DNA from: Zobellia galactanivorans
GTDB lineage: Bacteria; Bacteroidota; Bacteroidia; Flavobacteriales; Flavobacteriaceae
Length of the DNA: 64,000 nucleotides
Assembly (NCBI RefSeq): GCF_000973105.1
Contig: NC_015844.1
Coordinates: 1,546,501-1,610,500 of the forward strand
Reading direction: 5' to 3'
Shown here: positions 52,222 to 61,687 of the stretch, piece after piece
Numbering within the stretch: the stretch's first letter is position 1
Layout: each line of letters begins with the position of its first letter
Notes under the pieces: generated by a model
What the model was told of the DNA's origin: nothing
What the model saw: only the letters and a program-made list of their open reading frames with translations
Database searches by the model: none
Translations under genes and position numbers: made by a program

Positions 52222-52784
52222 TTATTCTTCAATAAGTTATCTATATGTTTTACGGCGGTCGCCAAGCGTTCTTCCCTTCCTCCGGTCAATATAATAAAAT
52301 TACGATTATATTTTTCAAGGGTTTCTTTAAAGTAATTGAACATACGCTCACGTTCATTGGGTTTATCCCTTAGATCATCGCCCACCCAGGGCACATCTAT
52401 ATACGTAAGAAAATACAAATCATAATGATTATTTAACGCGTACTTTTCCAAGACCGGATCGCAATAGCCCAGATAATAGGCTTCCGAATATACCTTGGTC
52501 TCAAGCAGGTCGGTATCGCAGATAAGCACCTCTGTAGCCTTTTTGGCAAGTTCGTTTTCAAGCCGCATCTGACCTTCGGCTATCGGCAATAAATCTTTGG
52601 GCTCACAGGTCTTTCGCTCGTTGTTCCATTTGTTTTGCAAATACTCCCTAGCGTATTCGGGTACCCAAACCGTATTGTACTCGCGGGCCAACTGATCGGA
52701 AAGCGTGGTCTTTCCTGTAGATTCAGGACCGAACAGTACTATTTTAACAACATCTGAGGGCTCTTGTTCAAACTTTTTTTCCAT
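52218..52784 (-). CDS. NadR-type kinase-domain ATPase
   Basis: 188 residues from ATG 52784 (MEKKFEQEPSD). Walker A FGPESTGKTTLSDQLA (about 17-32), PEYAREYL typical of the ribosylnicotinamide kinase domain of NadR, and CDTDLLETKVYSEAYYL. There is no adenylyltransferase domain. Overlaps the end of the PnuC-like gene by 46 bases. Textbook pairing would be nicotinamide riboside uptake plus phosphorylation, but the neighbouring thiamine-binding protein makes thiamin kinase an open alternative. Confidence 0.88.
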   Translation of the reverse strand: MEKKFEQEPSDVVKIVLFGPESTGKTTLSDQLAREYNTVWVPEYAREYLQNKWNNERKTCEPKDLLPIAEGQMRLENELAKKATEVLICDTDLLETKVYSEAYYLGYCDPVLEKYALNNHYDLYFLTYIDVPWVGDDLRDKPNERERMFNYFKETLEKYNRNFIILTGGREERLATAVKHIDNLLKNK

Positions 52785-53377
52785 GCGAGATAACCGTAAA
52801 CCGCAATAATCGTAAACAAGAAATATTGCAGGGAGGTAAATATAAGGCCTTTGTACCAATAAAGGGGAACGCTGATAATATCCCCGATAATCCAATACAC
52901 CCAGTTTTCAAGCTTTTTCTTTGCCATCAACCACATTCCTACAAAGAAAATAGCCGTGGTAAAGGTGTCTACATACGCTGTCCAATTGTTGAACTTATCA
53001 AAAAGGTAATAGACCAAGCACACGAAAATGACGGTCCCCACAAACAACAGGGCCGACCATTGCTTCTCTTTGTTTGTCGTTCGTGTAATCGGTATAAAAT
53101 GGGTCTGGTCTACTTTTCGCGTCCAGAAATACCATCCATATATACTCATTGAAAAATAGTAGGCATTGATAAGCATATCGCCCAACAAGCCAAAAATCAG
53201 GAGGATATAAACAAATATAGCGGTGCTAATTATACCGGTAGGAAAAACCAGGATATTCTCCTTTTTTGAAAACCATACACTTAAAAACCCGAAGATTACA
53301 CCTATGATTTCCAAGACCACCAAATGGATGGGAACACCTTCGTACTGTGCAAAAATCCAATCAAAAATGTGGCTCAT
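52739..53377 (-). CDS. PnuC-family vitamin transporter (PnuC or PnuT)
   Basis: 212 residues with seven or so transmembrane helices. GLLGDMLINAYYFSMSIYGWYFWTR (about 65-89) and NWVYWIIGDIISVPLYWYKGLIFTSLQYFLFTIIAVYGYLAW (about 158-199) are the PnuC signature with the W-x-x-W sugar/base-stacking residues. PnuC moves nicotinamide riboside; the related PnuT moves thiamin. It starts within the thiamine-binding-protein gene (overlap 17 bases), so thiamin transport is the likelier choice by context. Confidence 0.9.
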   Translation of the reverse strand: MSHIFDWIFAQYEGVPIHLVVLEIIGVIFGFLSVWFSKKENILVFPTGIISTAIFVYILLIFGLLGDMLINAYYFSMSIYGWYFWTRKVDQTHFIPITRTTNKEKQWSALLFVGTVIFVCLVYYLFDKFNNWTAYVDTFTTAIFFVGMWLMAKKKLENWVYWIIGDIISVPLYWYKGLIFTSLQYFLFTIIAVYGYLAWKKSLNKSPQMLLK

Positions 53378-53621
53378 AATCGCTTCGGTCAGACTTTACC
53401 ACTTTCATATACAACAGCCCTTTGTCCATCAATTCAAAAGCTTCCTTAATATCTTCTTTAAGAAGGTCCATTACTTCATCATACTCACCATAGACCTGGG
53501 TACTTAAAGGGTTTTCCAAAACAGTAAGTCCTGAAGCCCGTAACTTTTTAATAAAGTTGATAATGTGTTCTTCAAAATCATCCTGTAAGGGAGAAAAGGT
53601 AAGCTCTACCGATATGTTCAT
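53361..53621 (-). CDS. Thiamine-binding protein (PF01910-like)
   Basis: 86 residues, no signal peptide. MNISVELTFSPLQDDFEEHIINFIKKLR and LTVLENPLSTQVYGEYDEVMDLL match the small thiamine/HMP-binding ferredoxin-like family (YkoF/MTH1187 type). First gene of the operon that continues with the PnuC-like transporter, NadR-like kinase and DUF4301. No THI box was found in the 100 bases upstream. Confidence 0.88.
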   Translation of the reverse strand: MNISVELTFSPLQDDFEEHIINFIKKLRASGLTVLENPLSTQVYGEYDEVMDLLKEDIKEAFELMDKGLLYMKVVKSDRSDYEPHF

Positions 53622-53722
53622 TCTATTTTATATTTGGTTGTTCGTCGATTATGGCCGCAAGCGTTACAACAATCACGTACACCTTCAATTTTTAATATGT
53701 TTTTGCCCCCTCTTTATTCTGG

Positions 53723-54355
53723 CTAGCCTTTTAAGGCATAGACACAGGTAAACCCTTCGAACTCCATAAACCTTATATGGTACATAGAGAGGTCGCCCTG
53801 GTACAATATTTCCGCAGTGGTCGCCGCACTGTCGAAAACAAAGTCCTTTACATCAATATGATGCATAAAACTTAGACCTTGCTGGGCATATATTTTATAG
53901 AGGGCCTCCTTGCTTCCCCATACAATGGTCAATTTTCGTATAAGGGCGTCGGTATTGGCTATGGTCCGGTATTCTTCTATAGGGGTGAATTTATGTGCTA
54001 TTCGCAAGATTTTTTCCCTTTGCATTTCAATATCGATCCCTACATCGTCCTTACTGCTTACGATGATTCCCGTAAAATGGTTTGAATGGGTAATACTTAT
54101 CTTGTTACCATCATTTAAATGGGGCTTTCCAAATTCATCATAATACAAATCGGCATCTACATATCCAGCTTCGGCCATCAAGTGCCTGATGCTCAAGAAC
54201 CCCCTACGATGCATTTCAGATTTCATGCCCCGCATTCTTTTTTGGCAATGCGGCGTCAGGTCTATACCCTTAGAAAGTTCCTGTTCCGACTCGGTAACCT
54301 TCCAGATATACACCTTGGTGTCTTTATTTACCTTGACTATCTTATAAAGAGGCAT
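53723..54355 (-). CDS. 4'-phosphopantetheinyl transferase (Sfp-like)
   Basis: 210 residues. Mg-binding motif GIDIEMQ (about 102-108) and WGSKEALYKIYAQQGLSF (about 144-161; W-x-x-KEA) are diagnostic. It loads phosphopantetheine onto carrier proteins. No polyketide or peptide synthetase lies in the window. Separate from the thiamine operon by about 100 bases. Confidence 0.94.
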   Translation of the reverse strand: MPLYKIVKVNKDTKVYIWKVTESEQELSKGIDLTPHCQKRMRGMKSEMHRRGFLSIRHLMAEAGYVDADLYYDEFGKPHLNDGNKISITHSNHFTGIIVSSKDDVGIDIEMQREKILRIAHKFTPIEEYRTIANTDALIRKLTIVWGSKEALYKIYAQQGLSFMHHIDVKDFVFDSAATTAEILYQGDLSMYHIRFMEFEGFTCVYALKG

Positions 54356-54375
54356 AGGGTTCTATACGTTTTTCT

Positions 54376-54383
54376 TAACTTTG
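54376..54383 (+). promoter_or_regulatory. -7 box of ahcY (TAACTTTG)
   Basis: Perfect TAnnTTTG followed by C, 54 bases before ATG 54438. No TTG at -33. The short leader has no SAH riboswitch that I can see. Confidence 0.5.
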
Positions 54384-54437
54384 CAACCACAAATAGCTGT
54401 ATAGCTAATATAACGAAAGTAAAAAATAAAAAAGAAT

Positions 54438-55754
54438 ATGGATACCAAAACTGTTTCTTATGTGCCTTATAAGGTAAAAGATATTTCTTTGGCGGACTGG
54501 GGAAGAAAAGAAATCGAACTTGCAGAAGCCGAGATGCCTGGCCTTATGGCTTTGCGCGAAGAATACGGAGAAGAGCAACCTTTAAAAGGTGCACGAATAG
54601 CCGGATGTCTTCACATGACCATTCAAACCGCTGTTCTTATAGAAACTTTGGTGACATTGGGCGCCGATGTTACTTGGAGCTCTTGCAATATATTCTCTAC
54701 ACAAGACCATGCCGCCGCCGCCATTGCCGCTGCGGGCGTACCTGTATATGCTTGGAAAGGCATGAGCGAGGAAGAATTTAACTGGTGTATCGAGCAAACC
54801 CTGTTTTTTGGCGAGGAGCGCAAGCCCTTGAATATGATCTTGGACGATGGTGGCGACCTTACCAATATGGTATTGGACGATTATCCTGAATTGGCCAAGG
54901 CCATTAAAGGTCTTTCCGAAGAAACCACTACCGGTGTTCACCGTTTGTACGAACGCGTAAAGAACGGTACTTTGCCTATGCCGGCCATCAACGTAAACGA
55001 CTCGGTTACCAAATCGAAATTTGATAACAAGTACGGATGTCGCGAAAGTGCCGTTGATGCCATTCGCCGTGCAACCGACACCATGCTAGCCGGTAAAAAA
55101 GTAGTAGTTGCCGGTTACGGTGATGTCGGTAAAGGTACTGCCGCTTCTTTCAGAGGCGCCGGTTCTATCGTTACCGTTACCGAAATCGATCCTATTTGCG
55201 CCCTACAGGCGTGTATGGACGGTTTTGAAGTAAAAAAATTGGAAACTGTTGTTGGCAAGGCCGATATTGTCATTACCACTACAGGGAACAAAGACATCAT
55301 TCGCCCCGAACACTTTAAGGCAATGAAAGACAAAGCCATTGTTTGTAACATTGGCCATTTTGACAATGAAATTGACATGGCCTGGTTAAACAAGAACTAT
55401 GGCAACACCAAAGACGAAATCAAACCACAGGTAGACAAGTACACCATAGACGGAAAAGACATTATCGTCTTGGCCGAAGGTCGCTTGGTAAACCTAGGTT
55501 GCGCCACGGGACACCCGAGCTTTGTAATGAGCAACTCGTTCACAAACCAAACCTTGGCCCAAATCGAACTTTGGAAGAACAGCGAAAAGTACAACAACGA
55601 AGTATACATGTTGCCCAAGCACTTGGATGAAAAGGTAGCCGCCTTGCACTTGTCGCGTTTAGGAGCCGAATTAACGGAGCTTAAACCGGAACAGGCCGAA
55701 TATATCGGCGTAACCGTAGAAGGGCCTTACAAGCCGGACTATTACAGATATTAG
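54438..55754 (+). CDS. ahcY: Adenosylhomocysteinase
   Basis: 438 residues. NAD-dependent enzyme splitting S-adenosylhomocysteine into adenosine and homocysteine. [31 protein letters not shown], the NAD motif [20 protein letters not shown] (about 219-238) and the conserved C-terminus [10 protein letters not shown] are intact. Closes the methyl cycle. A terminator follows. Confidence 0.98.
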   Translation: MDTKTVSYVPYKVKDISLADWGRKEIELAEAEMPGLMALREEYGEEQPLKGARIAGCLHMTIQTAVLIETLVTLGADVTWSSCNIFSTQDHAAAAIAAAGVPVYAWKGMSEEEFNWCIEQTLFFGEERKPLNMILDDGGDLTNMVLDDYPELAKAIKGLSEETTTGVHRLYERVKNGTLPMPAINVNDSVTKSKFDNKYGCRESAVDAIRRATDTMLAGKKVVVAGYGDVGKGTAASFRGAGSIVTVTEIDPICALQACMDGFEVKKLETVVGKADIVITTTGNKDIIRPEHFKAMKDKAIVCNIGHFDNEIDMAWLNKNYGNTKDEIKPQVDKYTIDGKDIIVLAEGRLVNLGCATGHPSFVMSNSFTNQTLAQIELWKNSEKYNNEVYMLPKHLDEKVAALHLSRLGAELTELKPEQAEYIGVTVEGPYKPDYYRY

Positions 55755-55814
55755 GCCTTCGACTGCACTCGGTCTTAATACAGGGCCAAGGGCCCAATCC
55801 TAATATAAAACCCC

Positions 55815-55846
55815 AAACCCTTACAGCAATGTGAGGGTTTTTTGTT
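55815..55846 (+). terminator. Terminator after ahcY
   Basis: Stem AAACCCTTACA / TGTGAGGGTTT (one G.T pair), loop GCAA, followed by TTTGTTTTT. Confidence 0.85.
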
Positions 55847-55950
55847 TTTCCGAACCTGACTTTTAGCATAAAGCAAAAACCCCTGCCATCGTTTACCATA
55901 ACTGCCAAATCTTAACACCCAATCATGCCTAACCGGATAAAGGAAATGGC

Positions 55951-56967
55951 CTATTCTATTCCTAATTTTTCCAAATCGTAGAAATAAAAATTCTTTTCAT
56001 CGTTCATAGCGACAAATAGGCCGCTCTTAAACGTATCATTCAACGGGACGGTTACAACCTCGCACCCATCGGTTTCCAAAGTTGAAAGATTGACCGCCCT
56101 TACAAAAGCATTCGTTTTTCTTGAATAGATATTGAACTGTCCACGTTGTTGATCGGAAACAATAATATACCCCTCACCATTCGGATATTGTGCGATAGCA
56201 ATGCCCTCTATATCACTTTTAAAATTTTCGCCGCCAAAACAACTTAGCTCCACATCCCCCATGGACGGCTCAGCATAATATTTCCGTATACAATGTTGCT
56301 CATCTGAATAATAGACAAAGCCTAGTTCATGATCTACCGCTATGGCCTCAATCTCTTTTTTCCCACTAAATTTTCCAAACTTACGCACCAACTCGGCATT
56401 TACCTGGCCCTTGTCATTAGCCACTATTTTATATTGGTACAGATAGCCTTGCGTAGGCCCCGTCTTTCGTCCCACTATGGCGTATATGCTCTGGTCTTTT
56501 GAGGATTTGTACAAACTGACCCCCATAGGCAGCCTCATTTCAGGGTTTTTCTCGTCTGCAAAAACCGGAAAACCTCCATTATCCAACGGCTTCATATCCG
56601 GCACCGAAAACAAACGAACTTGACTTTTCTCTCGCTCCGTAAACATTAAAATATCGACCTTTGTTGTATCGTTTATTGCAAAGCCATAAGCGATATCGAC
56701 ATTATTAGGTCGACGAATATCGCTTATGGATTTTTCTTCAAGTATCTTACCATTAAGATCAAAAGCATAGATAGCCCCATTGGTTTCCTTATCAGTTCCA
56801 AAAACAATACTTTTCGATGCGTCCATAGGATTGACCCAAATAGCGGGATCATCTGTATCGTTAACCGTTTTTTCGGTAATCACATTTGGGGCTACAGCAG
56901 GTAGCTGTGAAGTGTTACAAGACTGCATGGCCATAAGGGCCAAAAGAAATAAGAATATATTTTTCAT
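55951..56967 (-). CDS. Beta-propeller phytase lipoprotein
   Basis: 338 residues. Lipobox MAMQSC with Cys17. DTDDPAIWVNP (about 38-48), RRPNNVDIAYGF, EKNPEMRLPMGVSLYKS, KEIEAIAVDHELGFVYYSDEQ and DIEGIAIAQYPNGEGYIIVSDQQ are the repeated acidic Ca-binding strands of six-blade phytases, which remove phosphate from inositol hexakisphosphate. Downstream of the TonB receptor after 58 bases, so the pair should import or capture products of phytate cleavage. Surface exposure is inferred. Confidence 0.93.
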   Translation of the reverse strand: MKNIFLFLLALMAMQSCNTSQLPAVAPNVITEKTVNDTDDPAIWVNPMDASKSIVFGTDKETNGAIYAFDLNGKILEEKSISDIRRPNNVDIAYGFAINDTTKVDILMFTEREKSQVRLFSVPDMKPLDNGGFPVFADEKNPEMRLPMGVSLYKSSKDQSIYAIVGRKTGPTQGYLYQYKIVANDKGQVNAELVRKFGKFSGKKEIEAIAVDHELGFVYYSDEQHCIRKYYAEPSMGDVELSCFGGENFKSDIEGIAIAQYPNGEGYIIVSDQQRGQFNIYSRKTNAFVRAVNLSTLETDGCEVVTVPLNDTFKSGLFVAMNDEKNFYFYDLEKLGIE

Positions 56968-57025
56968 CGTATAGGGAGATTGATATTTTAGACTAGATTT
57001 TGGAATTGTTCTTTCGATCTAGGAG

Positions 57026-59890
57026 CTACCTTTTAAAGAGATCATATTTAAGACCAAATGTCAATCGTCTTCCATAGAACTCAATCTGTTGCGTGCGGCC
57101 TTTAACACCTTGAAAATAACGCAACGGCTGGTTGCTTATATTATTTAGGTCTGCATACACACTTAGGCTATTGGTAATCTTATAACTAGCATTAAAATCT
57201 AAGAAAAGCTGTGTGTCGTAATACCTGTCTTCAAATTCGTTGCCCCCAAGCTCATCTATATATGCATCTGAAAAATTAACGGACATACGAGCCGAGAATT
57301 TTTTATCGTTATACCCCAAAGAAGCATTAAAGGTATTTGGAGTGGTATTGGGCAAATCTATACCTTCTCGATCCTCTCCATCTTCGTTCTTAATACCTTC
57401 TGCAGAAGAAGAAATGAAAGTGTAATTTAAGTATAAGCTAAAGTTTCGTGCGAAACCTGGCAGAAAATCAAGCTGCCTTTGAAAAGCAATCTCCGCTCCA
57501 AAAATTCGGGCACCATCTCCATTTAAGGGTTGAAAAATTTCAAAACCCGCTGTATCATCTCCGTAAAAATCATCACTAGTCTCACTTCTGGACAAGTATA
57601 TAAAGTTATCGATGTTCTTATAAAAAAGTCCCCCGGAAAGAATACCCACACTCCTAAAATAATGTTCGGCCATAACATCAAAATTCATCGATGTGGTCGC
57701 CGCCAATTCCGGATTACCTAAATAAATTTCCTCATCGCCTGAAACAACATCCAAAGAAGGCACCAAATCTTCATAGTTGGGTCTAGCCAAGGTATTTGTC
57801 CATGCAAGGCGCAGAATAGTTGCATCACTAAGGTCATACTTGAGATGCAAGCCCGGCAAGACGTTAGTATACGAACTCTCCTCTGTTATTTTTCCTACTA
57901 AATCCTCTTCATCAATGATACTGTTACCGACCGCGGTGACTTTAGTCGCCTCCAACCTAAGCCCAAACAGAACACTTAGTTTTTCAGTAATCTTTTGATT
58001 GGTCATGGCATAGGCCGCGAAAACATTTTCATCTACATTGAAATTAGCTCTCAAAAATTCGTCCGGAACGGACTCCCCATCTACCAAATCCAATGCTCCA
58101 AGCCATTTTTCATCAGCAAAAGACCCAGCTACATATTGGCTACCGGCCAGAAATTTGGTGTCGGAAAGGTCTCTTTGGGCAACATCTGCCAATGTGGGAA
58201 AATCATCTTCCAGGTCATATTCAAAAAAATCATTATCCCTTAATTTGGTTTTCATTCTTGCCCTTCCGCCGAATTTTATACTCCCATCTCCGTTTCCAAA
58301 AAAATCGGAAGGGACTTCAAAGTTTACAAAAACATTAAAATCTTCTTCTTTAGTGAATTGATTTTCTTCGGTCACCTCGTCATATTCAAAATTCGACAAA
58401 TCTGCATCGGCACTGTTTTCTGCAGTCATTAAAGGGTATCTAGAACTACTATTGTCGTTTCGTACGGCATATTCATTTTCAAATACAATATACCGTTCAT
58501 TTAGCCTCTCTTCGGAAGCCTTTGCAAAGGAGGTCATCCAATCCATTTTTAAACTTCCCCATAAATGGTTACCTCCAAGACTGTAGTTTTGCATTCGTTG
58601 GTCTTCTAGGCGTCTGTTCTTGTTACGGCTATTATCAATTCCGCCTTTTGTCTCTCTGGTAATTTCAGCGGGGAACCGTGTCAAATTGCCTTGATTTACC
58701 GTAAAATCACCTATTTCTATATCTTCGCCATCCAGTATTTCACTCTGCAGTACAAATCGATTCTCGCGGTCGTCACGCCAATTGTATATCGATTTAAGAA
58801 AGATGGAGTTATTGGCATCGAACCTATAATCAAAATTGGCCGAAAGACTACGCCTCACCCGCTGCACCAAGTATTCACGTTGCTCAAAGGCACTTGTATA
58901 CGGATTCACATCAACCTCTTCTAAAATAGGTTCACCGTCAACATCATCTGAACCCGTATAATATTCAAATTCATCCGACCATTCTGCCTCGACATTATCG
59001 GAACCAAAATCATTATCATTATACGAAGCACTGACCATCCACCCAAATTTGCCATTATCACTTCTATTGCCCAACAGGAAAGACCCATTAATAATTGGCT
59101 TATCCGTTATAAAGTTCACGCCTGAGCCTAAGGTCGAAGAAAGCCGAAAACCTTGCGGCGACGTTCTAGTAACCAAGTTTACGGAACCTCCCAAGGCATC
59201 TGCATCCATATCGGGAGTGACCGCTTTACTCACTTCAATACTTTGTATCATATCGGCAGGAATCAAGTCCATCTGCACATTTCTATTATCGCCTTCGGCC
59301 GATGGCACACGACTCCCATTAAGCGAAACGGAATTTAACTGCGGTGAAAGTCCGCGAACAATAATATTTCTAGCCTCCCCTTGATCTACCTGCATGGTAA
59401 TACCGGGGATACGCTTTACGGCATCACCAATATTTGCATCGGGAAACTTCCCGATTTGATCGGTTGCTACCACATTGGTAATATTCATATTGGTTCTCTG
59501 TGTATTCAACGCCCTAGCTTGGCTACCCAACCCGAAACCAGTAACCTCCACTCCATCCAATTCTAAGGTCTTAGGTGTAATAAAAATAGATACCGATGCC
59601 GTTTCCCTTTCTTTGACCACTACTTCTTGGGTAATATCAGCATACCCTAAATAAGTAATGTTCAAGGTGTAGTTACCAGCAGGAATACCAACAAGTGAAA
59701 AACGACCGTCAAAATCTGAAATAGCCCTTTTTTTTAGTTCAGAAATAATAATATTGGCCCCAGGTACATTAATACCGTTTTCATCTGAAATTGTCCCCTC
59801 TACATTTCCTAACTGAGCCGAAACAACCATATTTGAGCAGGCAACAAATAGTAATAGCACTAGACTTTTAAATGCTTTTCTCGAATTCAT
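57026..59890 (-). CDS. TonB-dependent receptor of the phytase operon
   Basis: 954 residues. Signal peptide ending VVSAQ (about 26), carboxypeptidase-regulatory-like domain (about 28-112; GNVEGTISDENGINVPGANIIISELKKRAISDFDGRF), plug (about 130-240; IGDAVKRIPGITMQVDQGEARNIIVRGLSPQLNSVSLNG), barrel with terminal FYGRRLTFGLKYDLFKR. The plug type with NIIVRGL and NGSRVPSAEGDNR is common in receptors for oligosaccharides or larger ligands without a SusD partner. A repeat array lies upstream. Substrate may be an inositol phosphate, judging from the phytase. Confidence 0.92.
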   Translation of the reverse strand: MNSRKAFKSLVLLLFVACSNMVVSAQLGNVEGTISDENGINVPGANIIISELKKRAISDFDGRFSLVGIPAGNYTLNITYLGYADITQEVVVKERETASVSIFITPKTLELDGVEVTGFGLGSQARALNTQRTNMNITNVVATDQIGKFPDANIGDAVKRIPGITMQVDQGEARNIIVRGLSPQLNSVSLNGSRVPSAEGDNRNVQMDLIPADMIQSIEVSKAVTPDMDADALGGSVNLVTRTSPQGFRLSSTLGSGVNFITDKPIINGSFLLGNRSDNGKFGWMVSASYNDNDFGSDNVEAEWSDEFEYYTGSDDVDGEPILEEVDVNPYTSAFEQREYLVQRVRRSLSANFDYRFDANNSIFLKSIYNWRDDRENRFVLQSEILDGEDIEIGDFTVNQGNLTRFPAEITRETKGGIDNSRNKNRRLEDQRMQNYSLGGNHLWGSLKMDWMTSFAKASEERLNERYIVFENEYAVRNDNSSSRYPLMTAENSADADLSNFEYDEVTEENQFTKEEDFNVFVNFEVPSDFFGNGDGSIKFGGRARMKTKLRDNDFFEYDLEDDFPTLADVAQRDLSDTKFLAGSQYVAGSFADEKWLGALDLVDGESVPDEFLRANFNVDENVFAAYAMTNQKITEKLSVLFGLRLEATKVTAVGNSIIDEEDLVGKITEESSYTNVLPGLHLKYDLSDATILRLAWTNTLARPNYEDLVPSLDVVSGDEEIYLGNPELAATTSMNFDVMAEHYFRSVGILSGGLFYKNIDNFIYLSRSETSDDFYGDDTAGFEIFQPLNGDGARIFGAEIAFQRQLDFLPGFARNFSLYLNYTFISSSAEGIKNEDGEDREGIDLPNTTPNTFNASLGYNDKKFSARMSVNFSDAYIDELGGNEFEDRYYDTQLFLDFNASYKITNSLSVYADLNNISNQPLRYFQGVKGRTQQIEFYGRRLTFGLKYDLFKR

Positions 59891-59951
59891 TTTTGATTGG
59901 TTTTACGATTCCAAAAATATGGATATCAATCACATACAATGTTTTCTAAAA

Positions 59952-60002
59952 GGAAACAAATAGGCAACAATCGAAAAAAAGAAGGAAACAACAAGGCAAC
60001 AA
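59952..60002 (-). promoter_or_regulatory. Tandem direct repeats upstream of the phytase-operon receptor
   Basis: Plus-strand reading: GGAAACAA at 59952 and GGCAACAA at 59963, then again GGAAACAA at 59984 and GGCAACAA at 59995. Half-sites are 11 bases apart and units 32 bases apart (about three helical turns). A weaker GGAAACAC lies at 60034. Position 62-112 bases upstream of the receptor ATG and beside the TPR-LuxR regulator gene suggests operators for that protein. Confidence 0.6.
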
Positions 60003-60045
60003 TAATACTGGGTTTACATAGAAGTAACCTTCCGGAAACACAGGA

Positions 60046-61535
60046 CTAAAAAGTCAACAAAAAACGGCTCAATTCTTCTTTTGGACCAATAGGTAATTTT
60101 TTACGAAGCCGGTATCTAGATACACGTACACTGTCTGGAGTCAGCCGTAAGATTGCCGCGATTTCCTTGGAAGATAAATTAAGGCGCAACAAAATAGACA
60201 ACCGTAATTCTGCAGGCGATAGGGGGCCTAAAACTTTAGCATGCAATTGCTTTATAAAATCTGGATGGATTTCATTGAAAAGAACCAAGAACTCGTCCCA
60301 CTCATGTTCTTGAGATAAACTAAAATCAATTTCATTGACTACTTCCCGCAACTTTCGTTTTAAATCTATATTGGAACGCCCAAGACTATTTTTCAAGGTA
60401 TGAGAAAGTCTTGATAACATCTTATTCTTTTGTGCGAGATGCAAACTGTACCGTGATAGTGCGGCATTTTTAAGGTACACCTCTTTCTGCAAGCCTATTT
60501 CTTCCATACGCTTATTTTCAAGCTCCGCCTCAAGAATACGCTTTTCAAAATCCGCTATTTTTTGACCTTCCCTTTTTTTTCGTTTAACATATAACAACCA
60601 GAGTATACCGAGTATACCGAAGGTCGCCATAGCACAGACCAACAGATACTTTTGGGCGCGATCTATTTCCCCTTCGTGTAAAAGCTGTTGTATTTTGGCT
60701 TCCCTTTCCTTGGTATCGTAGATTACTTGTAAGGCACTGGCTTGATTACTTCTGTACAAGGACTTGTTTCGCTCGTCCAATTCTAAAAAGGCGGTAAGTT
60801 CTTCGTATGCCTTTTCCCCTTCCCCCATCAGATAGTAGGTTTTAGACAAATCTTTGTGCGCACTTGCCTGTTCTCCAGTATGACCAACACGTGTAGCTAC
60901 GTCTAAAGATTCTAGGGTAAATTGCAGTCCTTCATCAAGGGCGCCCGTTTTTCTATGGACATCACCTAAATTGTTCAAAATATTGGCCCGTCCTTTATCG
61001 AGAGTGGAATGGTATTTTAATGCTGTTTCAAAATAACCCTGGGCCGTTTCAAAATCTTCTAAATCTTCATAAATACTACCAATACTCTCATTTACCAAGG
61101 AAATACCATTGGAATCGTCTAACTCTAAATACATTTTAAGACTTTCATTCTGATAGACTAAAGCCTTGGCGTAATCACCCTTCTTTTCATAACAGGTACC
61201 TAGATTACTTTTTGCGGTAGCGACAATATATCCCGCATCTATAATCTGCGCTTCTAGAATACATTTTTCGAAATGGGTAATGGCGGCCTCATAATTTTTT
61301 AGCCCCAGATGAATTGAGCCCAAACGATTGACCAGGTCAACGTATAGCGTATCGTGGACTTCGTTCTCCAACAAGACAAGAGCTTTATTAAATTGATCTA
61401 AAGCCTCTATATAAACACCGTTTTCTTGACAGAAATAGCATCAATACCCTTATCATCGGAATATTGCCCCACCATCAAAAACGGAATTGCCAAGAAACTA
61501 AAAAGAAAAAACGTAGTTCTAATTTTATGGTACAT
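60046..61535 (-). CDS. TPR-LuxR membrane-anchored regulator, frameshifted near the N-terminus
   Basis: The main frame (60046 to about 61440) encodes TPR repeats (EAALDQFNKAL-like, NYEAAITHFEKCIL, DYAKALVYQNESL), one TM helix (about 245-263 counted from TTG 61374), a coiled coil and a C-terminal LuxR-type HTH (SPAELRLSILLRLNLSSKEIAAIL). It has no ATG at its upstream end; a stop lies at 61441. The next frame holds ATG 61535 with signal peptide MYHKIRTTFFLFSF...MVGQ, and ends just inside the TPR region. A -1 shift near AAGAAAACGG (about 61415-61425) joins them. Could be a real mutation, a programmed shift or a sequence error. Probable regulator of the adjacent receptor/phytase operon. Confidence 0.75.
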
Positions 61536-61633
61536 TATGGTACATAAGGAAGGTAAGAATCGAGCAAGTTACGTTGCTAACATTGCCTTTATATTACCCC
61601 AACATTATCTTAATGTACAAACATTCAAACAAA

Positions 61634-61666
61634 AAAACCCTCTCCAAGAATCTTGGAAAGGGTTTT
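61634..61666 (-). terminator. Terminator of rplU-rpmA
   Basis: Stem AAAACCCT-C-TCCAAGA / TCTTGGA-A-AGGGTTTT with one mismatch, 22 bases past rpmA on the minus strand, followed by TTTGTTTG. Confidence 0.85.
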
Positions 61667-61687
61667 ATACGATAAAAGAAAAACTTC

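Noticed and set aside
54361-54437. SAH or SAM riboswitch before ahcY
   Set aside because: Leader is only about 50 bases with no recognisable conserved structure; a normal -7 box accounts for it.
57026-59890. SusC/SusD polysaccharide utilisation locus
   Set aside because: No SusD-like lipoprotein or glycoside hydrolase beside the receptor; the partner is a phytase.
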